A stretch of 64,000 nucleotides of DNA from positions 41,833 through 105,832 of IMG/VR virus record IMGVR_UViG_3300010371_000030; one strand, 5' to 3'. This DNA is from a virus. A program made the position numbers and the translations under genes. Below the pieces are notes generated by a model that searched no databases, was not told the origin of the DNA, and saw nothing but the letters and a program-made list of their open reading frames with translations. Below are positions 8,030-17,568 of the stretch, in pieces; position 1 is the stretch's first letter, and each line of letters begins with the position of its first letter.

Positions 8030-10510
8030 CTACATCGTCCCCAATCCACCGACCGGGACAGCTCCCTGCTCGGCAATCGCGCGCCGCTGCCACGGCGTCG
8101 TTTTGAAGCCATTACGCTCGTGGATCTCTTGGGTGTGCTTGGCGCTGGCCAGAGCCACCTCGCGCCCGTCGATCTTGGTACAAGCGTTGACATCGATCTT
8201 GCGCTTGTCTTCCAAGTTGACCTTCACATCGACGTTGGGCGTCTTGTTCTTGTCCGCCTCCTTGTCGGCGAACGCCTGCTGGATCTTGTCGAGGAAGCTG
8301 CCCTTGTCGTCCTTGGCAACCGAAGGCTGCTTGCCCAGAGCGTTGAAGTCGGCGCTCGCCACCTGGTCTTGGATGCTGAAGCTCCCTTGTGCGGCGAATT
8401 CTCGGAAGCCCTTTGGCACCCAATCGCTCTTGCCCACGGCATCGGCGAGCATCACCATCGCTTTCACCGTCTCGTGGATGTTGTTCACCACGTTTTCGAT
8501 GATCCATAGAGCGATGGACTTGATCAGACGAAACACCGGAGTCAGCGCGTCCAGCAGCATATCGAAGGCGACGATGGCCTTGGATACGAACCAACCAACG
8601 ATGGAGCCCAGTACGCTGAACAGACCCTTCATGAAGGGTGTGAGGAAGCGGAACGCCTCGATGACTCCGCCGATGGCCTGTGCGGCAATCTCTCGGAACG
8701 TAGTCATGAACGTCTTGAGTTTCTCCCACGCATACATGGCATAGGGCAGCACGTAGTCGATGAAGGACTTGGCGAACGGCTGGATGGCCGTATCATATAC
8801 CCAGTTGATCAAGTCGCCGATGGCGTTGAAGATGCGCTTGAACGTGTCCCAGACGCTCTCTCCCTGGTTCCGGAAAAGCAGGAAGACCGCCACGGCGATC
8901 AGCCCCCATCCGGTCATCGCGGTGGCGATGAACTCGATAACAGTAGCGATGGCGCTAACGGCCGGGATGACGACCGAGGTTACGAACGCGGCGACGCCCG
9001 CGAAGGCGATGAGAATGGGCGCGATGAGCCCGCCGACGAGCACGAGGATGGTCACGACCTTGGCGATGGAACGAACAATCTCCGGGCTGGCCGTGCCCGC
9101 CACCTGCTGCATGAAGGCCATGAACTCCGCCTTCACTTCGCCGATGGTCGTGATCACCCAGTCGAATCCATCCTTGATCCCGACGGCGACGTTGAACGTC
9201 GTGGCACCATACTTCTTGATGAGCGCTTCGTCAGTCTCCGTCTTGGAGTTGAGCGCTTGCATCACGAGGATGACGTTGTTGAGCGCGTCGGTGATGATGT
9301 CGAACGTGCCCGACATCGGCTTGAGGAAGGCACCAAACGCCTCGATGAAGAACACCTGGACCGACGACGCAAGGAGCGTCATACGCCCGGCCAGGTTGTC
9401 GAGGCGCCGTTTGGCCATCTGGTCGGCCGTCCCCTCCGCGTGGGACAGCTGGTCAAACAGCTTGTCGATCTTGCCGGACTCGATGCCCGCCTGGAAGGCG
9501 TTGAACGCCTTCATGCCACGGTCGCCGAACAGCTCTTGTGCCAGAGCGGCTTTCTTGACCACGTCCGTCTCGCCGGACATGGCCTTGTCGATCTGCTTGA
9601 CGACATTGATGATGTCCAGACCGCCATCCGCGGTCTTGGCCATCTCGATGTTGTGCGCCTTGAGCCAGTGAGTTGCCTCCTGCGACGGCTTGGCCAGCTT
9701 CTTGAGCATGGCGGCAAACGAAGTACCGCCCACAGAGCCTCGGTTGCCCGCGTCGGCGGCAAGACCGAGCATGGTCGCCGTGGTCGCCAGATCAATCTTC
9801 ATGATCCGAGCGTTGGCGGAGGCGTATTTGAACGCCTCGCCCAGGGAGACCATGTCCGTGTTGGTCTTGGTGCTGGTCATCGCGAGCACGTCAGACACAG
9901 AGCTGGCTTCCTTGAAGTCCATGCCCATGCCACGGATGACCTTAGAAACGATGTCCGCCGACGTCGCCAGGTCGATGGAGCCGGCCGCCGCCGCGTCGAG
10001 CACGCCCTTGATGCCAGACATGGTCTCCGGGACCGTCGCGCCCGCTCGGGCCATATTCTCCATGGCCTGGCCGACCGACGTGGCAGAGAACACAGTCTCG
10101 ACACCGAGCTGCTTGGCTTTGTTCGTCAGCGTCGTCATGTCGGTGGCAGAGGCAAGCGAGACGGCGCCCACGGCGCTCATCTGCTTCTCAAAGTCCATTG
10201 CGTCTTTGATGCCAAGACCAAAGCCCGCGGACAGCGGAGCGAGCGCCATGCCGAGGGAGCCCGCGATGCCACCTACCTTGCTCACGGCGTTGCTGATCGA
10301 CGCGGTGGCGCTCTCGGTCTGCCGCCCGGCTGCGGCAGCTTTCTTGCCAAGAGCGTCCACCGCGTCACCAGCCTGCTGCGCCTTCGGGGGAAGCTGTTCA
10401 GTCGCCTGGCTCAGGAACTGCGACGCTTGACCGGCCTGTCCCATCCCCTGGACGGCCTGATTGACGTCCATCGTCATCACCGCACCCAGGCCCATCTTGT
10501 CAAGCGCCAT
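8030..10510 (-). CDS. Tail tape measure protein (TP901 type)
   Basis: An 826-residue tape measure protein that sets tail length and is ejected ahead of DNA. The conserved core lies at ~100-330 (DFEKQMSAVGAVSLASATDM, QAMENMARAGATVPETMSGI, LFGDRGMKAFNAF). A long hydrophobic stretch at ~485-550 probably inserts in the host membrane. The C-terminal 150 residues are charged. It follows the frameshifted assembly chaperone by 6 bases, the classic order. By the usual tape-measure rule 826 residues suggests a tail of roughly 120 nm (inference). Confidence 0.92.
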   Translation of the reverse strand: MALDKMGLGAVMTMDVNQAVQGMGQAGQASQFLSQATEQLPPKAQQAGDAVDALGKKAAAAGRQTESATASISNAVSKVGGIAGSLGMALAPLSAGFGLGIKDAMDFEKQMSAVGAVSLASATDMTTLTNKAKQLGVETVFSATSVGQAMENMARAGATVPETMSGIKGVLDAAAAGSIDLATSADIVSKVIRGMGMDFKEASSVSDVLAMTSTKTNTDMVSLGEAFKYASANARIMKIDLATTATMLGLAADAGNRGSVGGTSFAAMLKKLAKPSQEATHWLKAHNIEMAKTADGGLDIINVVKQIDKAMSGETDVVKKAALAQELFGDRGMKAFNAFQAGIESGKIDKLFDQLSHAEGTADQMAKRRLDNLAGRMTLLASSVQVFFIEAFGAFLKPMSGTFDIITDALNNVILVMQALNSKTETDEALIKKYGATTFNVAVGIKDGFDWVITTIGEVKAEFMAFMQQVAGTASPEIVRSIAKVVTILVLVGGLIAPILIAFAGVAAFVTSVVIPAVSAIATVIEFIATAMTGWGLIAVAVFLLFRNQGESVWDTFKRIFNAIGDLINWVYDTAIQPFAKSFIDYVLPYAMYAWEKLKTFMTTFREIAAQAIGGVIEAFRFLTPFMKGLFSVLGSIVGWFVSKAIVAFDMLLDALTPVFRLIKSIALWIIENVVNNIHETVKAMVMLADAVGKSDWVPKGFREFAAQGSFSIQDQVASADFNALGKQPSVAKDDKGSFLDKIQQAFADKEADKNKTPNVDVKVNLEDKRKIDVNACTKIDGREVALASAKHTQEIHERNGFKTTPWQRRAIAEQGAVPVGGLGTM

Positions 10511-10516
10511 GACCGT

Positions 10517-10729
10517 TCACCTTCTCTTGCGCCGGGCGCGCTCGTTGGCGGCTTTCTCCGCCTTCTGTTCCTTCTCCAGCTGTTGCCCGAGACGTTGGAT
10601 GTACCACGCTCGCTCAGCCGAGTCCATGTTCATGACGTCCGTCCAGTTGAATGCTCCCTTCGAACAGTACGTCAGGGTGAAGATGTCTTCCCGCAGCTCC
10701 TTGAGGTCTGCTAGCGGGAAGAATTGGAG
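10517..10729 (-). CDS. -1 frameshift extension of the tail assembly chaperone
   Basis: Open -1 frame of 70 codons that continues the upstream gene past its TAG. It is entered at the slippery T TTT TTC and ends 6 bases before the tape measure ATG. The product runs LQFFPLADLKELRED..., contains a KGAFNWTDVMNM segment and ends in a Lys/Arg-rich helix. There is no upstream ATG with a good ribosome site to start it alone. The motif 'G.F.W.DV..M...ER.WYI..L' is typical of tail chaperone C-termini. The full fusion would be about 393 residues. Confidence 0.75.
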   Translation of the reverse strand, partial: LQFFPLADLKELREDIFTLTYCSKGAFNWTDVMNMDSAERAWYIQRLGQQLEKEQKAEKAANERARRKRR

Positions 10730-11697
10730 AAAAAAGCGTCATATCTCCAATCGATGGGCTGGAGAGATTCCTTCTCACACCGCTCGCACGTCAGCTCCAG
10801 CGCCATCTTCGGGCCCACGTTCATGTCGTCCACCGCGGACACGAGCCCCTCCAGGTCGCGCTTGTGGATGTAGTCCATATCAGCCTCGGTCATGGCGGTG
10901 TTCTGCGGGTTGTCGACGAAGCCGACGATGGCCCCGCGAAGGACAGCCAGCTTGGACGTCGCGTCGGTGATCACGCCGGTGGCAGCCATCTCGACGGAGT
11001 GCCACGGGGTCGGCCCCATCCGGAAGCCGGTGACCTTCTTGCCCCGGATGTCGACGGGGCGCTGGAGCGTGTACGTCCAGTACAGAGCATCGGGATGCTC
11101 GACGGTGATCACCTCCAGCGTGTCCAGGTCGGCCGGGAAGAGCCACTTGTGCTGGCAGAACGGGCACTGGACGTTCATCTTGATGATGTTGCCCATAGCC
11201 TCGCGACGCAGGTAGCAGTAGGCGTAAAGCACGTCGCCCATCGACATCTGAGCGAGCTGGACGCGCCGCTCGGTGACGTCGCTCTGCTTCGCCGGCATGT
11301 CCGGCCACGTGAGCGCACCGAATTCCGAACACATGCACGCGACCACGAGCGTGACGTGCTGGGCCATGTTGTCGCCCTTTTTCTTGAACTTGGCGATGGC
11401 CTTCTCCTCCAGCGTACGCCAGGGCCGCGCGTCGATGCGCTTGACCAACGGCTCGCCCGACGTCGCGACGATACCGCCGACGGTCGTGGTGCCTCCGGCG
11501 TGGACGATGGAGCCGACCGGAAGGCGCGGCCCCAGCTGCCCGAGGGTGGTCTTGCCGCGCGTCTTCTTGGTGTCTTCGGCCGGCTTGTCGCCGTCGCCCT
11601 CGGGCTTGGCCGGAGGGGCGAAGACAGCGCGCCCCGGAAGCGGGGCGGCGGTCGTGGTCGGAGCGTCTTTCTTGGTATCGGTCTTGTCGGTCGGCAT
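10711..11697 (-). CDS. Tail assembly chaperone (short form, gpG-like)
   Basis: A 328-residue product with a Pro/Lys-rich N-terminal 45 residues and a mixed alpha/beta body. Four cysteines, CPFC at 178-181 and CERC at 304-307, could bind zinc. It ends right after a slippery heptamer, as lambda gpG does, and lies between the tube and tape measure genes. A TTG codon 7 codons upstream is an alternative start; ATG was preferred with GGAGG about 15 bases upstream. Role (family): coats the tape measure and recruits tube subunits. Confidence 0.75.
   Translation of the reverse strand: MPTDKTDTKKDAPTTTAAPLPGRAVFAPPAKPEGDGDKPAEDTKKTRGKTTLGQLGPRLPVGSIVHAGGTTTVGGIVATSGEPLVKRIDARPWRTLEEKAIAKFKKKGDNMAQHVTLVVACMCSEFGALTWPDMPAKQSDVTERRVQLAQMSMGDVLYAYCYLRREAMGNIIKMNVQCPFCQHKWLFPADLDTLEVITVEHPDALYWTYTLQRPVDIRGKKVTGFRMGPTPWHSVEMAATGVITDATSKLAVLRGAIVGFVDNPQNTAMTEADMDYIHKRDLEGLVSAVDDMNVGPKMALELTCERCEKESLQPIDWRYDAFFSNSSR
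10729..10735 (-). promoter_or_regulatory. Programmed -1 ribosomal frameshift site T TTT TTC
   Basis: On the coding strand the zero-frame codons are GCT TTT TTC, giving T TTT TTC, which fits the X XXY YYZ rule. The zero frame stops 6 codons later. The -1 frame stays open for 70 codons to just before the tape measure gene. The position is exactly where lambda-like G/GT frameshifts occur. I did not identify a downstream pseudoknot. Confidence 0.8.
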
Positions 11698-11761
11698 GAT
11701 GTTTTCGGTCGCCTCCAATTGGCTTTCGCCTTGTTAGGCCCACCTGGTGGATTGGTGTCGA

Positions 11762-12199
11762 TCAGAGCGGGATGATGTCGTCGATGGAGATGGGGAACGT
11801 GATCACCTGCATGTTGCCTTCGTCGCCCATCTTCATGCCGGGGATGCCGCGGCCGGTGACCCAGACGCCCACGAGCGTGTAGGAGCGGCCTGCCGCGCCG
11901 GAGAGCCGCGGCATGACGAGGGTGCAGGGAATCTTGTACGTCGGCAGCACGGGGTCCTGCCCCGACTTGTACCACAGCTCCATCGCGATGATGTCGGCAT
12001 CGTGGTGTGCGGGGATGCTGATCTCCGTGGTCGTCGGGGGACGGACGCCGCCAGTGGCCGCCGTACGGTCGGGCAGCTCGATGCGAGTGAGCTCTTCTTT
12101 CAGCTCGCCAATCTCGACGGCAGTGATGGGCGCGATGCCCACCGGCAGGAACTGGAACTGGTTGTCTGCGATGTGGTCGGGTTGGATCGCGCCCTTCAT
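11762..12199 (-). CDS. Tail tube protein
   Basis: A 145-residue beta-rich protein, the size of gp19/FII-type tube subunits. The C-terminal half (SYTLVGVWVTGRGIPGMKMG, then VITFPISIDDIIPL) fits the tube fold, where an alpha-loop is followed by terminal strands. It sits between the sheath region and the chaperone/tape measure genes. One unrecognised gene separates it from the sheath. Role: hexameric rings forming the DNA channel inside the sheath. Confidence 0.65.
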   Translation of the reverse strand: MKGAIQPDHIADNQFQFLPVGIAPITAVEIGELKEELTRIELPDRTAATGGVRPPTTTEISIPAHHDADIIAMELWYKSGQDPVLPTYKIPCTLVMPRLSGAAGRSYTLVGVWVTGRGIPGMKMGDEGNMQVITFPISIDDIIPL

Positions 12200-12233
12200 G
12201 GCCTCTCCTCCATCCTTCTGGCTTGATGCGAGA

Positions 12234-12281
12234 TGCTGGCCCCTGCGTGCCGCCGGAAGGGCGACGAGCTAGGGGCCAGCA
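12234..12281. repeat. Intergenic stem-loop, 11-bp perfect arms
   Basis: TGCTGGCCCCT and AGGGGCCAGCA are perfect complements around a 26-base loop. A further GATGCG/CGCATC pair lies outside. It lies 3' of the structural gene ending at 12318. There is no U-tract, so it may be a transcript-end stabiliser or a factor-dependent stop. Confidence 0.6.
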
Positions 12282-12317
12282 CGGGACGCATCGGTCATTC
12301 CTCGTGTCAGCGGCGTG

Positions 12318-13022
12318 TCAGGGCGCCGTGGGCTTCACCTTCGTGTAGAAGAACAGGAGCGAGTTCACCAGCGCGTCGTCGGTGCCCAGCGTCCCGTTGT
12401 GGGGCTGCAGCGACACGGTGGCGGTGGCGGGGCCGCCGTTGGTGGGCAGGGCGAACGTTCCGCCCTCCACCGACACCAAGACGTCCTGGATCGTGTTGGC
12501 GGTGGCGGTGGCGTTGAAGGCATTGGTCGTGCCCGAGAACGTGGGGCCGGCGCCGTCGGCGTCGCCCGGCAGCTGCTCCCACACCGAGATGTCGAAGGTG
12601 GTCGCGTCGCCCATCGTGGCGCCGGTCTTGGATCCGCGCACGAGGAAGCCGGCCGGCTGCGTGACGTCCATGTCGGCGGGAAGCAGCAGATCCATGAAGA
12701 TGGCCGTCTGGGTGGCGGCATCGTTCCACCTGACGGCCATGTTCTTGCCGCCGTTCACCACCAGACCGGGGCTGCTCGTCGCCTGGTCGGTGAACTTGGC
12801 GAGCGGGGTGCCGTCCGCCAGGAGCGCTCCGCGGAGCCCGACCTTGAGCAGCGAGCCCGACAGATACAGCGCATCGATTGCCTCCACGACTGCGCCCAGA
12901 AACTCCTTGAGCGGCGATTCGCCCGTGTGGCTGTAGTCGTTGCCGGCGCCCGCCTCGCCGATGTCGTCCGGAACCTGGAGCCCGGAGGTGCCCGCGATGT
13001 TCGTCTCACCCTGATCCAGCAT
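12318..13022 (-). CDS. Virion structural protein candidate between sheath and tube
   Basis: A 234-residue protein without signal or membrane segment, rich in Gly, Ala, Thr and Asp. It has a beta-strand/loop pattern (TFDISVWEQLPGD, LVSVEGGTFALPTN) like phage tail or head decoration proteins. It starts 59 bases after the sheath stop and is followed by a strong stem-loop. It could be a second tube-like or sheath-associated subunit. No family recognised. Confidence 0.6.
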   Translation of the reverse strand: MLDQGETNIAGTSGLQVPDDIGEAGAGNDYSHTGESPLKEFLGAVVEAIDALYLSGSLLKVGLRGALLADGTPLAKFTDQATSSPGLVVNGGKNMAVRWNDAATQTAIFMDLLLPADMDVTQPAGFLVRGSKTGATMGDATTFDISVWEQLPGDADGAGPTFSGTTNAFNATATANTIQDVLVSVEGGTFALPTNGGPATATVSLQPHNGTLGTDDALVNSLLFFYTKVKPTAP

Positions 13023-13081
13023 GTCTCTTCCACCCTGTCGAGGCGCCTATGGCGCGTTGAATGCCGATGTTCCCTTGGCGC

Positions 13082-15418
13082 TCACGAAGCCGGCGCCGTG
13101 AAGATGCCCTGCTTGCCGATGCGGATGATGAGGCGCTCGGTGGTGTCGGCCAGCCACAGCGTCACCGAAGCGATCTTGTTCCCCGCGGCGCGCACGGCAG
13201 GCGTGTTGAGCTCGCTGTCGACCTTGATCACGGCAGCGTCGGTGAACTTGGTCCCCTGGAGAGCCCGCTTGTTCCACTCCGGGAGAAAGAAGTTGTTGAG
13301 CGCCGTCTTGACGGAGTTGTCCGACTGGCTGTCGTTGATGGCGAACACGATCCAGTCGAAGTTCTCCAGGAACACGTGTTCGTAGTACGACATCTGCTCA
13401 CGCTGATGCTTCCACGTCCACGTCGTGTCGATGCAGATGGTACGGTCACCCCAGAGCACGTAGTTGCCGGCGGACTTCTTGATGATGCCGATGCCGACCG
13501 GGTTCAGGTCTTCCTCGTCCAGCTTCCGCGTGCCGGTGGGGAGCCTCAGAAGCCGGGGCAACGTCGCGTCCTGGCCCGCCTCTGCCTTGTGGTAGCCCTG
13601 CCAGTTGGCGGCCATCGACGCCTCGCGACCGTGGATCATGCCGGTGAGCGAGATGAGCTTCATCTTGCCTGCGTTGGCAGCGATGGGGTCCGGATCGGGC
13701 ACGTAACCATACGACGGGTGCGTCACCACGCCCATGTCGCTACGCCCGAGCGTATCGTTGATGTACTCGATGACCTGGAAGTCGTCGTTCACGCCGATGT
13801 TGGACGGCACCTCGACTCTGTACTGGTAATTCTTGGCCTCGCAGTACGCCTTGCCCGCGTTCTGCACGGTGGTCGAGGTGATGCCCGGCGTGGCCATCTT
13901 CACGAGACCCAGATTCAGCCCGATCAGGTCGTTGTAGGGCGAAGCGTTGGTGTCCCACGGCACGGAGGTGTACGCCGCGTCGGAGATGTCCGCGTTGCCG
14001 TCGCGACCGCCGGTGAACTCCTGCGGCGCGACCACCATGAACTCGGTCGCCTCCGAGCCGGCGTTGCCGGTCATGGTCATGTCGTTGCCGCCCGCGATGG
14101 TGATGGTGTTGTGATCGTTGGCGACGATGCGGAATTTGGTGCGCTTGGCGTTCACCTTGTCGGGGTACAGGTAGCCGCCCACGAGAGTGTTCGCCATGAG
14201 CGGCTTGAACACGATGGTGATCGTGTCGTTGGCGGCGAGCGCCGTGCCTCCGGCGGTGAGCGTGAACGGAGGCGCCCACGCGACATCCGGAGTGAAGAGT
14301 GTGCCCAGGTGGAGCGTTCCGGTGAAGGATCCATAGCGGTCGGACTTGACCGTGCCCTGGGTGGCGCTGGTCATCGTCACCGTGATGATCTGCGGCAGGT
14401 GGGCATCGGTGACGGTGCCGAGCGCGAAGGTGGGATCACCGCCGCCGACGCTGTTGACGCTGAACTCGTTGATGACCGCCGTGAGCACCGTCGGCTGCGA
14501 CAGCGCGGCGGTCGTCATGCCGTACACGTTCGCCGGACGGACCGACGGCGTGTAAGCACCAGTCCACTCGTCGGTGACCGTGATCTCGTCGTTGCCCTGG
14601 TCGTTGTTGATGACGTTGACCCAGTAGTTGGGGGACGATGGATCGCAGTTCAGGTTGTCGTAGTTGTCCACGAGAGAACCATCGACGTACACCTGGAAGC
14701 TGAACTCTCCATCGCTGTCGTTCTGCCCATCTGCGATTGCGAGCGACAGCGCCTTGCTTCCGGTGAAGTTGGCCGCTTGCCCGTCGGTGTTATCCAACGT
14801 CAGGTAGTACCGCAGATCGGTCTGGGTGGCCATCGCAGTGGCCATCGTCGAATCGGCGGACACCGTGATGACGCCTGCCGAAGTGTTGCCCACGATGGCG
14901 AACTTGGCGTTGGGGAGCGCATCGAAGATGAGCCAACCGCCCTTCCACTCGTCGGTCTTCCACGCGTTGGTGAGGTTGGTCGTGAGCGTGGTCTGTGCCA
15001 CCTGGGAGAGATTGCTGATCTTGGCGGTCCAGCGCTTCCACTTGCCACCCCATCGGCCGCCGTTCGCGGCTTGCACGAGGCCCATCACGGTCTGCGTACC
15101 GGCGATGCGCGCGTACAGCACCATCTGTGCCGGCACCTCGTTGCCGTCCGTGACACGAACGGTGGCGATGCCGCCCGCTCCGTTGGCCAGGTTGTAGAAG
15201 TCCTGCGCGGCGTCGGGCAGCAGCGACTCCGGGATGATCCCGCCATGTCGCTTCGCCCACAGCGTGCTCGTCGCGCAGATGGACAGCTTGTTGACGGGGC
15301 CCTTCTCCAGCAGGCCGGTGTAGCCGACCCAACCGAGCGCGGCCGGCGTGATGCCGGCGCCGTCGCTCTGTTCCTCCACCCGGACGCCTGCGGCACGGAC
15401 TGCTCCAAACGTTCTCAT
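13082..15418 (-). CDS. Tail sheath protein
   Basis: A 778-residue contractile sheath subunit. The N-terminus (AAGVRVEEQSDGAGITPAAL) and the C-terminal domain match the family. The latter has VLWGDRTICIDTTWTWKHQR near 655, NFDWIVFAINDSQSDNSVK, and an ending in LIIRIGKQGIFTAP-type strands. These strands form the handshake with neighbouring subunits. It is longer than Mu/P2 sheaths, with a large variable insertion at ~200-450 that probably forms surface domains. An 18-base gap separates it from the next gene upstream. Confidence 0.88.
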   Translation of the reverse strand: MRTFGAVRAAGVRVEEQSDGAGITPAALGWVGYTGLLEKGPVNKLSICATSTLWAKRHGGIIPESLLPDAAQDFYNLANGAGGIATVRVTDGNEVPAQMVLYARIAGTQTVMGLVQAANGGRWGGKWKRWTAKISNLSQVAQTTLTTNLTNAWKTDEWKGGWLIFDALPNAKFAIVGNTSAGVITVSADSTMATAMATQTDLRYYLTLDNTDGQAANFTGSKALSLAIADGQNDSDGEFSFQVYVDGSLVDNYDNLNCDPSSPNYWVNVINNDQGNDEITVTDEWTGAYTPSVRPANVYGMTTAALSQPTVLTAVINEFSVNSVGGGDPTFALGTVTDAHLPQIITVTMTSATQGTVKSDRYGSFTGTLHLGTLFTPDVAWAPPFTLTAGGTALAANDTITIVFKPLMANTLVGGYLYPDKVNAKRTKFRIVANDHNTITIAGGNDMTMTGNAGSEATEFMVVAPQEFTGGRDGNADISDAAYTSVPWDTNASPYNDLIGLNLGLVKMATPGITSTTVQNAGKAYCEAKNYQYRVEVPSNIGVNDDFQVIEYINDTLGRSDMGVVTHPSYGYVPDPDPIAANAGKMKLISLTGMIHGREASMAANWQGYHKAEAGQDATLPRLLRLPTGTRKLDEEDLNPVGIGIIKKSAGNYVLWGDRTICIDTTWTWKHQREQMSYYEHVFLENFDWIVFAINDSQSDNSVKTALNNFFLPEWNKRALQGTKFTDAAVIKVDSELNTPAVRAAGNKIASVTLWLADTTERLIIRIGKQGIFTAPAS

Positions 15419-15436
15419 GGCCTGTTAACTCCTCTG

Positions 15437-16705
15437 TCAGCCTGGAATCTTGAGGTTGCCCGAGCCACCGAATTGAAGTGGGTTGATCGTGGCGAACACC
15501 TGCTCAGCTTCTACCAAGTAGAATACTGCGTTGGTGATTCGGACAGCGACCCGCGCACCATGAAGACCAGCGGCGCTCGGGACAGTTTTCTGCTCGACGT
15601 CTCGATCAACGATCATGGTGAACTCTTCATCGAGACCCACGACCGTCAGAAGCGTGTTGTTCCAGAAGAATGAAGTGAATGCCTCCGCCATCCGCTGTGC
15701 ATCCTTCTCCTTGTCCGTGATCATGCGGATGTCCATCGCCAAATCGACTTGGGTGCCCAACGGCAACTTCCAGCCCGCCCCCGTCGCCCGATTGAAGCAC
15801 GTGTCCGAACCAAGAATGTAACGCATGTTTTCTTGGTTGACGTTCTCAATGTTGAGCGCCGGGAGCCGCGCGACCTGGCTGAACTCTTGGTCCGTCGTCA
15901 GCGACACGACAGGACTGTAGATGAACCTCACATGGAGACGGTCGCCCACGCTTCCTGGCGTCGTCAGAGCGACCGTCATCGTGGTCGGATTCCACGCGCC
16001 CGAGATGTCCGTGAGCATCGTCGGGTCCGTGGTCAGGTTATACACGGAATCGATGCCAGTAATGACGTACTTCGTGGGCGTTTTGATGGTTACTTGGCCA
16101 AGATTGTCACTCTGCTGGAGCGCGTAGGTGTAGTCAGCGATAGGCTGGACTCCGGCCTGGAGCGCAGGCATGAAGGACCTGACCACATAGCTCTCGATGT
16201 ATTCGATGTCAGAGAGCCACAGGACCTTGATCCAGAACACCTGCGGGGTGTACGCCGGATTGGTCGTGGACAGATTGATGACCACTTGGATGCCGCCGTT
16301 GGCCATCGGAAACGAGGCGATGTTGTTCGCCACGTCCGCCTCGGTGTTCCACTCGCCCGTATTCGCCGCGCGCCAGCTCGCTCCGTCCCAATAGAGTTCA
16401 TCGGTGCCATCGGTAGACAGCCTGAACTTAGCGAATGTAACCTGTGCCTTGTTCACCGTGAACTGATTGTCATTGAGCTCAAATCCAATACACTGCTTCA
16501 TCGTCGTGGGACGCACGAGACGCGTCTTCACATACAAGCCGGAGGTGGTCGGGAACACCCCGGGCGCCGTCGGGACCAGCTCCAGGCGCGGCTGCGACAG
16601 CGGATCATCGGCGTTCAACCGAGTATTCGGCCCCAGCGTGAGCTTGGGCAAGCTGTTCGGATTGAACGTGTGGGTGGTGATCAGCTTCTTGAGTCGCCTG
16701 CTCAT
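15437..16705 (-). CDS. Virion structural protein upstream of sheath
   Basis: A 422-residue beta-rich protein with a basic N-terminus (MSRRLKKLITTHTFNPN) and no membrane segment. It overlaps the upstream morphogenesis gene by ATGA and precedes the sheath gene. This suggests a tail terminator or neck component, or a protein with two barrel-like modules (PTKYVITGIDSVYNLTTDP in the middle). No family recognised; position only. Confidence 0.6.
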   Translation of the reverse strand: MSRRLKKLITTHTFNPNSLPKLTLGPNTRLNADDPLSQPRLELVPTAPGVFPTTSGLYVKTRLVRPTTMKQCIGFELNDNQFTVNKAQVTFAKFRLSTDGTDELYWDGASWRAANTGEWNTEADVANNIASFPMANGGIQVVINLSTTNPAYTPQVFWIKVLWLSDIEYIESYVVRSFMPALQAGVQPIADYTYALQQSDNLGQVTIKTPTKYVITGIDSVYNLTTDPTMLTDISGAWNPTTMTVALTTPGSVGDRLHVRFIYSPVVSLTTDQEFSQVARLPALNIENVNQENMRYILGSDTCFNRATGAGWKLPLGTQVDLAMDIRMITDKEKDAQRMAEAFTSFFWNNTLLTVVGLDEEFTMIVDRDVEQKTVPSAAGLHGARVAVRITNAVFYLVEAEQVFATINPLQFGGSGNLKIPG

Positions 16706-17568
16706 TTGAACGCCTTGCGGATGGAACGATTGACCACCTTAGTCACGCGACGACCGACCTTCTTGCCCGTACGCGTGACGGTCCTGTTGGCTCTCTTGCC
16801 GAACTTTGCCACCGACTTGCCCGCCTTCTTGGCGCGCCTGGCTAGAGTCCTGCGGAGACCGCGCGTGCTGCGCTCTAGGCGCTTCGCCGTCTTGGCTGCC
16901 TTCTTGGCGGCCTTGATCGCTTTGCCAACGATGGTCTTGTCGGCGGCTCTACCGGCCAGCTCGGCAAACACGGCTTCGATGGCCTGCTCCCAATTGAGCA
17001 TGATCTTAGCCTTGAAACTGGCATCGTTGAGTGTAATTGACACCCAAGGACGGCCAGGAGTGGTGATAACGGTCGTGCCATCTTCCAGCGGATACCAACC
17101 GCCGGGGCGACGATTCCACAACTCCGCGGCTCGCCCGGTCAGCTGGTCCGGGCGAATGGCCCCCGTGCTCGCCTTCCAGAGGTAGAAGAACATGCCGCGC
17201 ATCGCAGGCGTGACCTTTGTTTGGAATCCATCGTGGAGCGCCTGTGCGAGATTGAAGCCTTCCTCGTCTTGCTTGAGGACTCCGGCAAACACCGTGTACT
17301 CGTCAACCACTTCGTACGTCTGGCTACCGTACAGATCGGCGAAGTCCACGAGCGGCTTGCTGGAGCCCTTGATAAACACCGTCAATGCCGCGTTCGCGGC
17401 CATCCCCCTGCTCGTCGCGATGGTCTCTCGGAGCGCCTTGGCCGCGGTCATTCCATTGAGCTCGGTGGCTTTGGCCATGTGCCTCTTGAGCACACGCTCG
17501 AATCGCCGCGGATCGCACGCTGCTTGGTACTCCTTGAACCCAAACTTCACCACCCGAGCGGGCATCAC
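16702..17568 (-). CDS. Virion morphogenesis/tail completion protein with basic tail
   Basis: A 288-residue protein. Residues 1-200 fit the broad gpS/HK97-gp10-like tail completion group (MTAAKALRETIATSRGMAAN, VDFADLYGSQTYEV, GFQTKVTPAMRGMFFYLW). The last ~85 residues are extremely Lys/Arg/Ala-rich (RRTLARRAKKAGKSVAKFGK) and could contact DNA or RNA at the neck. Overlaps both neighbours by 4 bases. The domain call is moderate; the basic tail is plain to see. Confidence 0.6.
   Translation of the reverse strand: MMPARVVKFGFKEYQAACDPRRFERVLKRHMAKATELNGMTAAKALRETIATSRGMAANAALTVFIKGSSKPLVDFADLYGSQTYEVVDEYTVFAGVLKQDEEGFNLAQALHDGFQTKVTPAMRGMFFYLWKASTGAIRPDQLTGRAAELWNRRPGGWYPLEDGTTVITTPGRPWVSITLNDASFKAKIMLNWEQAIEAVFAELAGRAADKTIVGKAIKAAKKAAKTAKRLERSTRGLRRTLARRAKKAGKSVAKFGKRANRTVTRTGKKVGRRVTKVVNRSIRKAFK

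Noticed and set aside
13061-15673. Long plus-strand open frames opposite structural genes (e.g. 870 codons here, 828 codons at 6258-8744)
   Set aside because: They mirror the minus-strand genes, have Arg/His/Val-heavy shadow composition, and the minus genes are well-known families.
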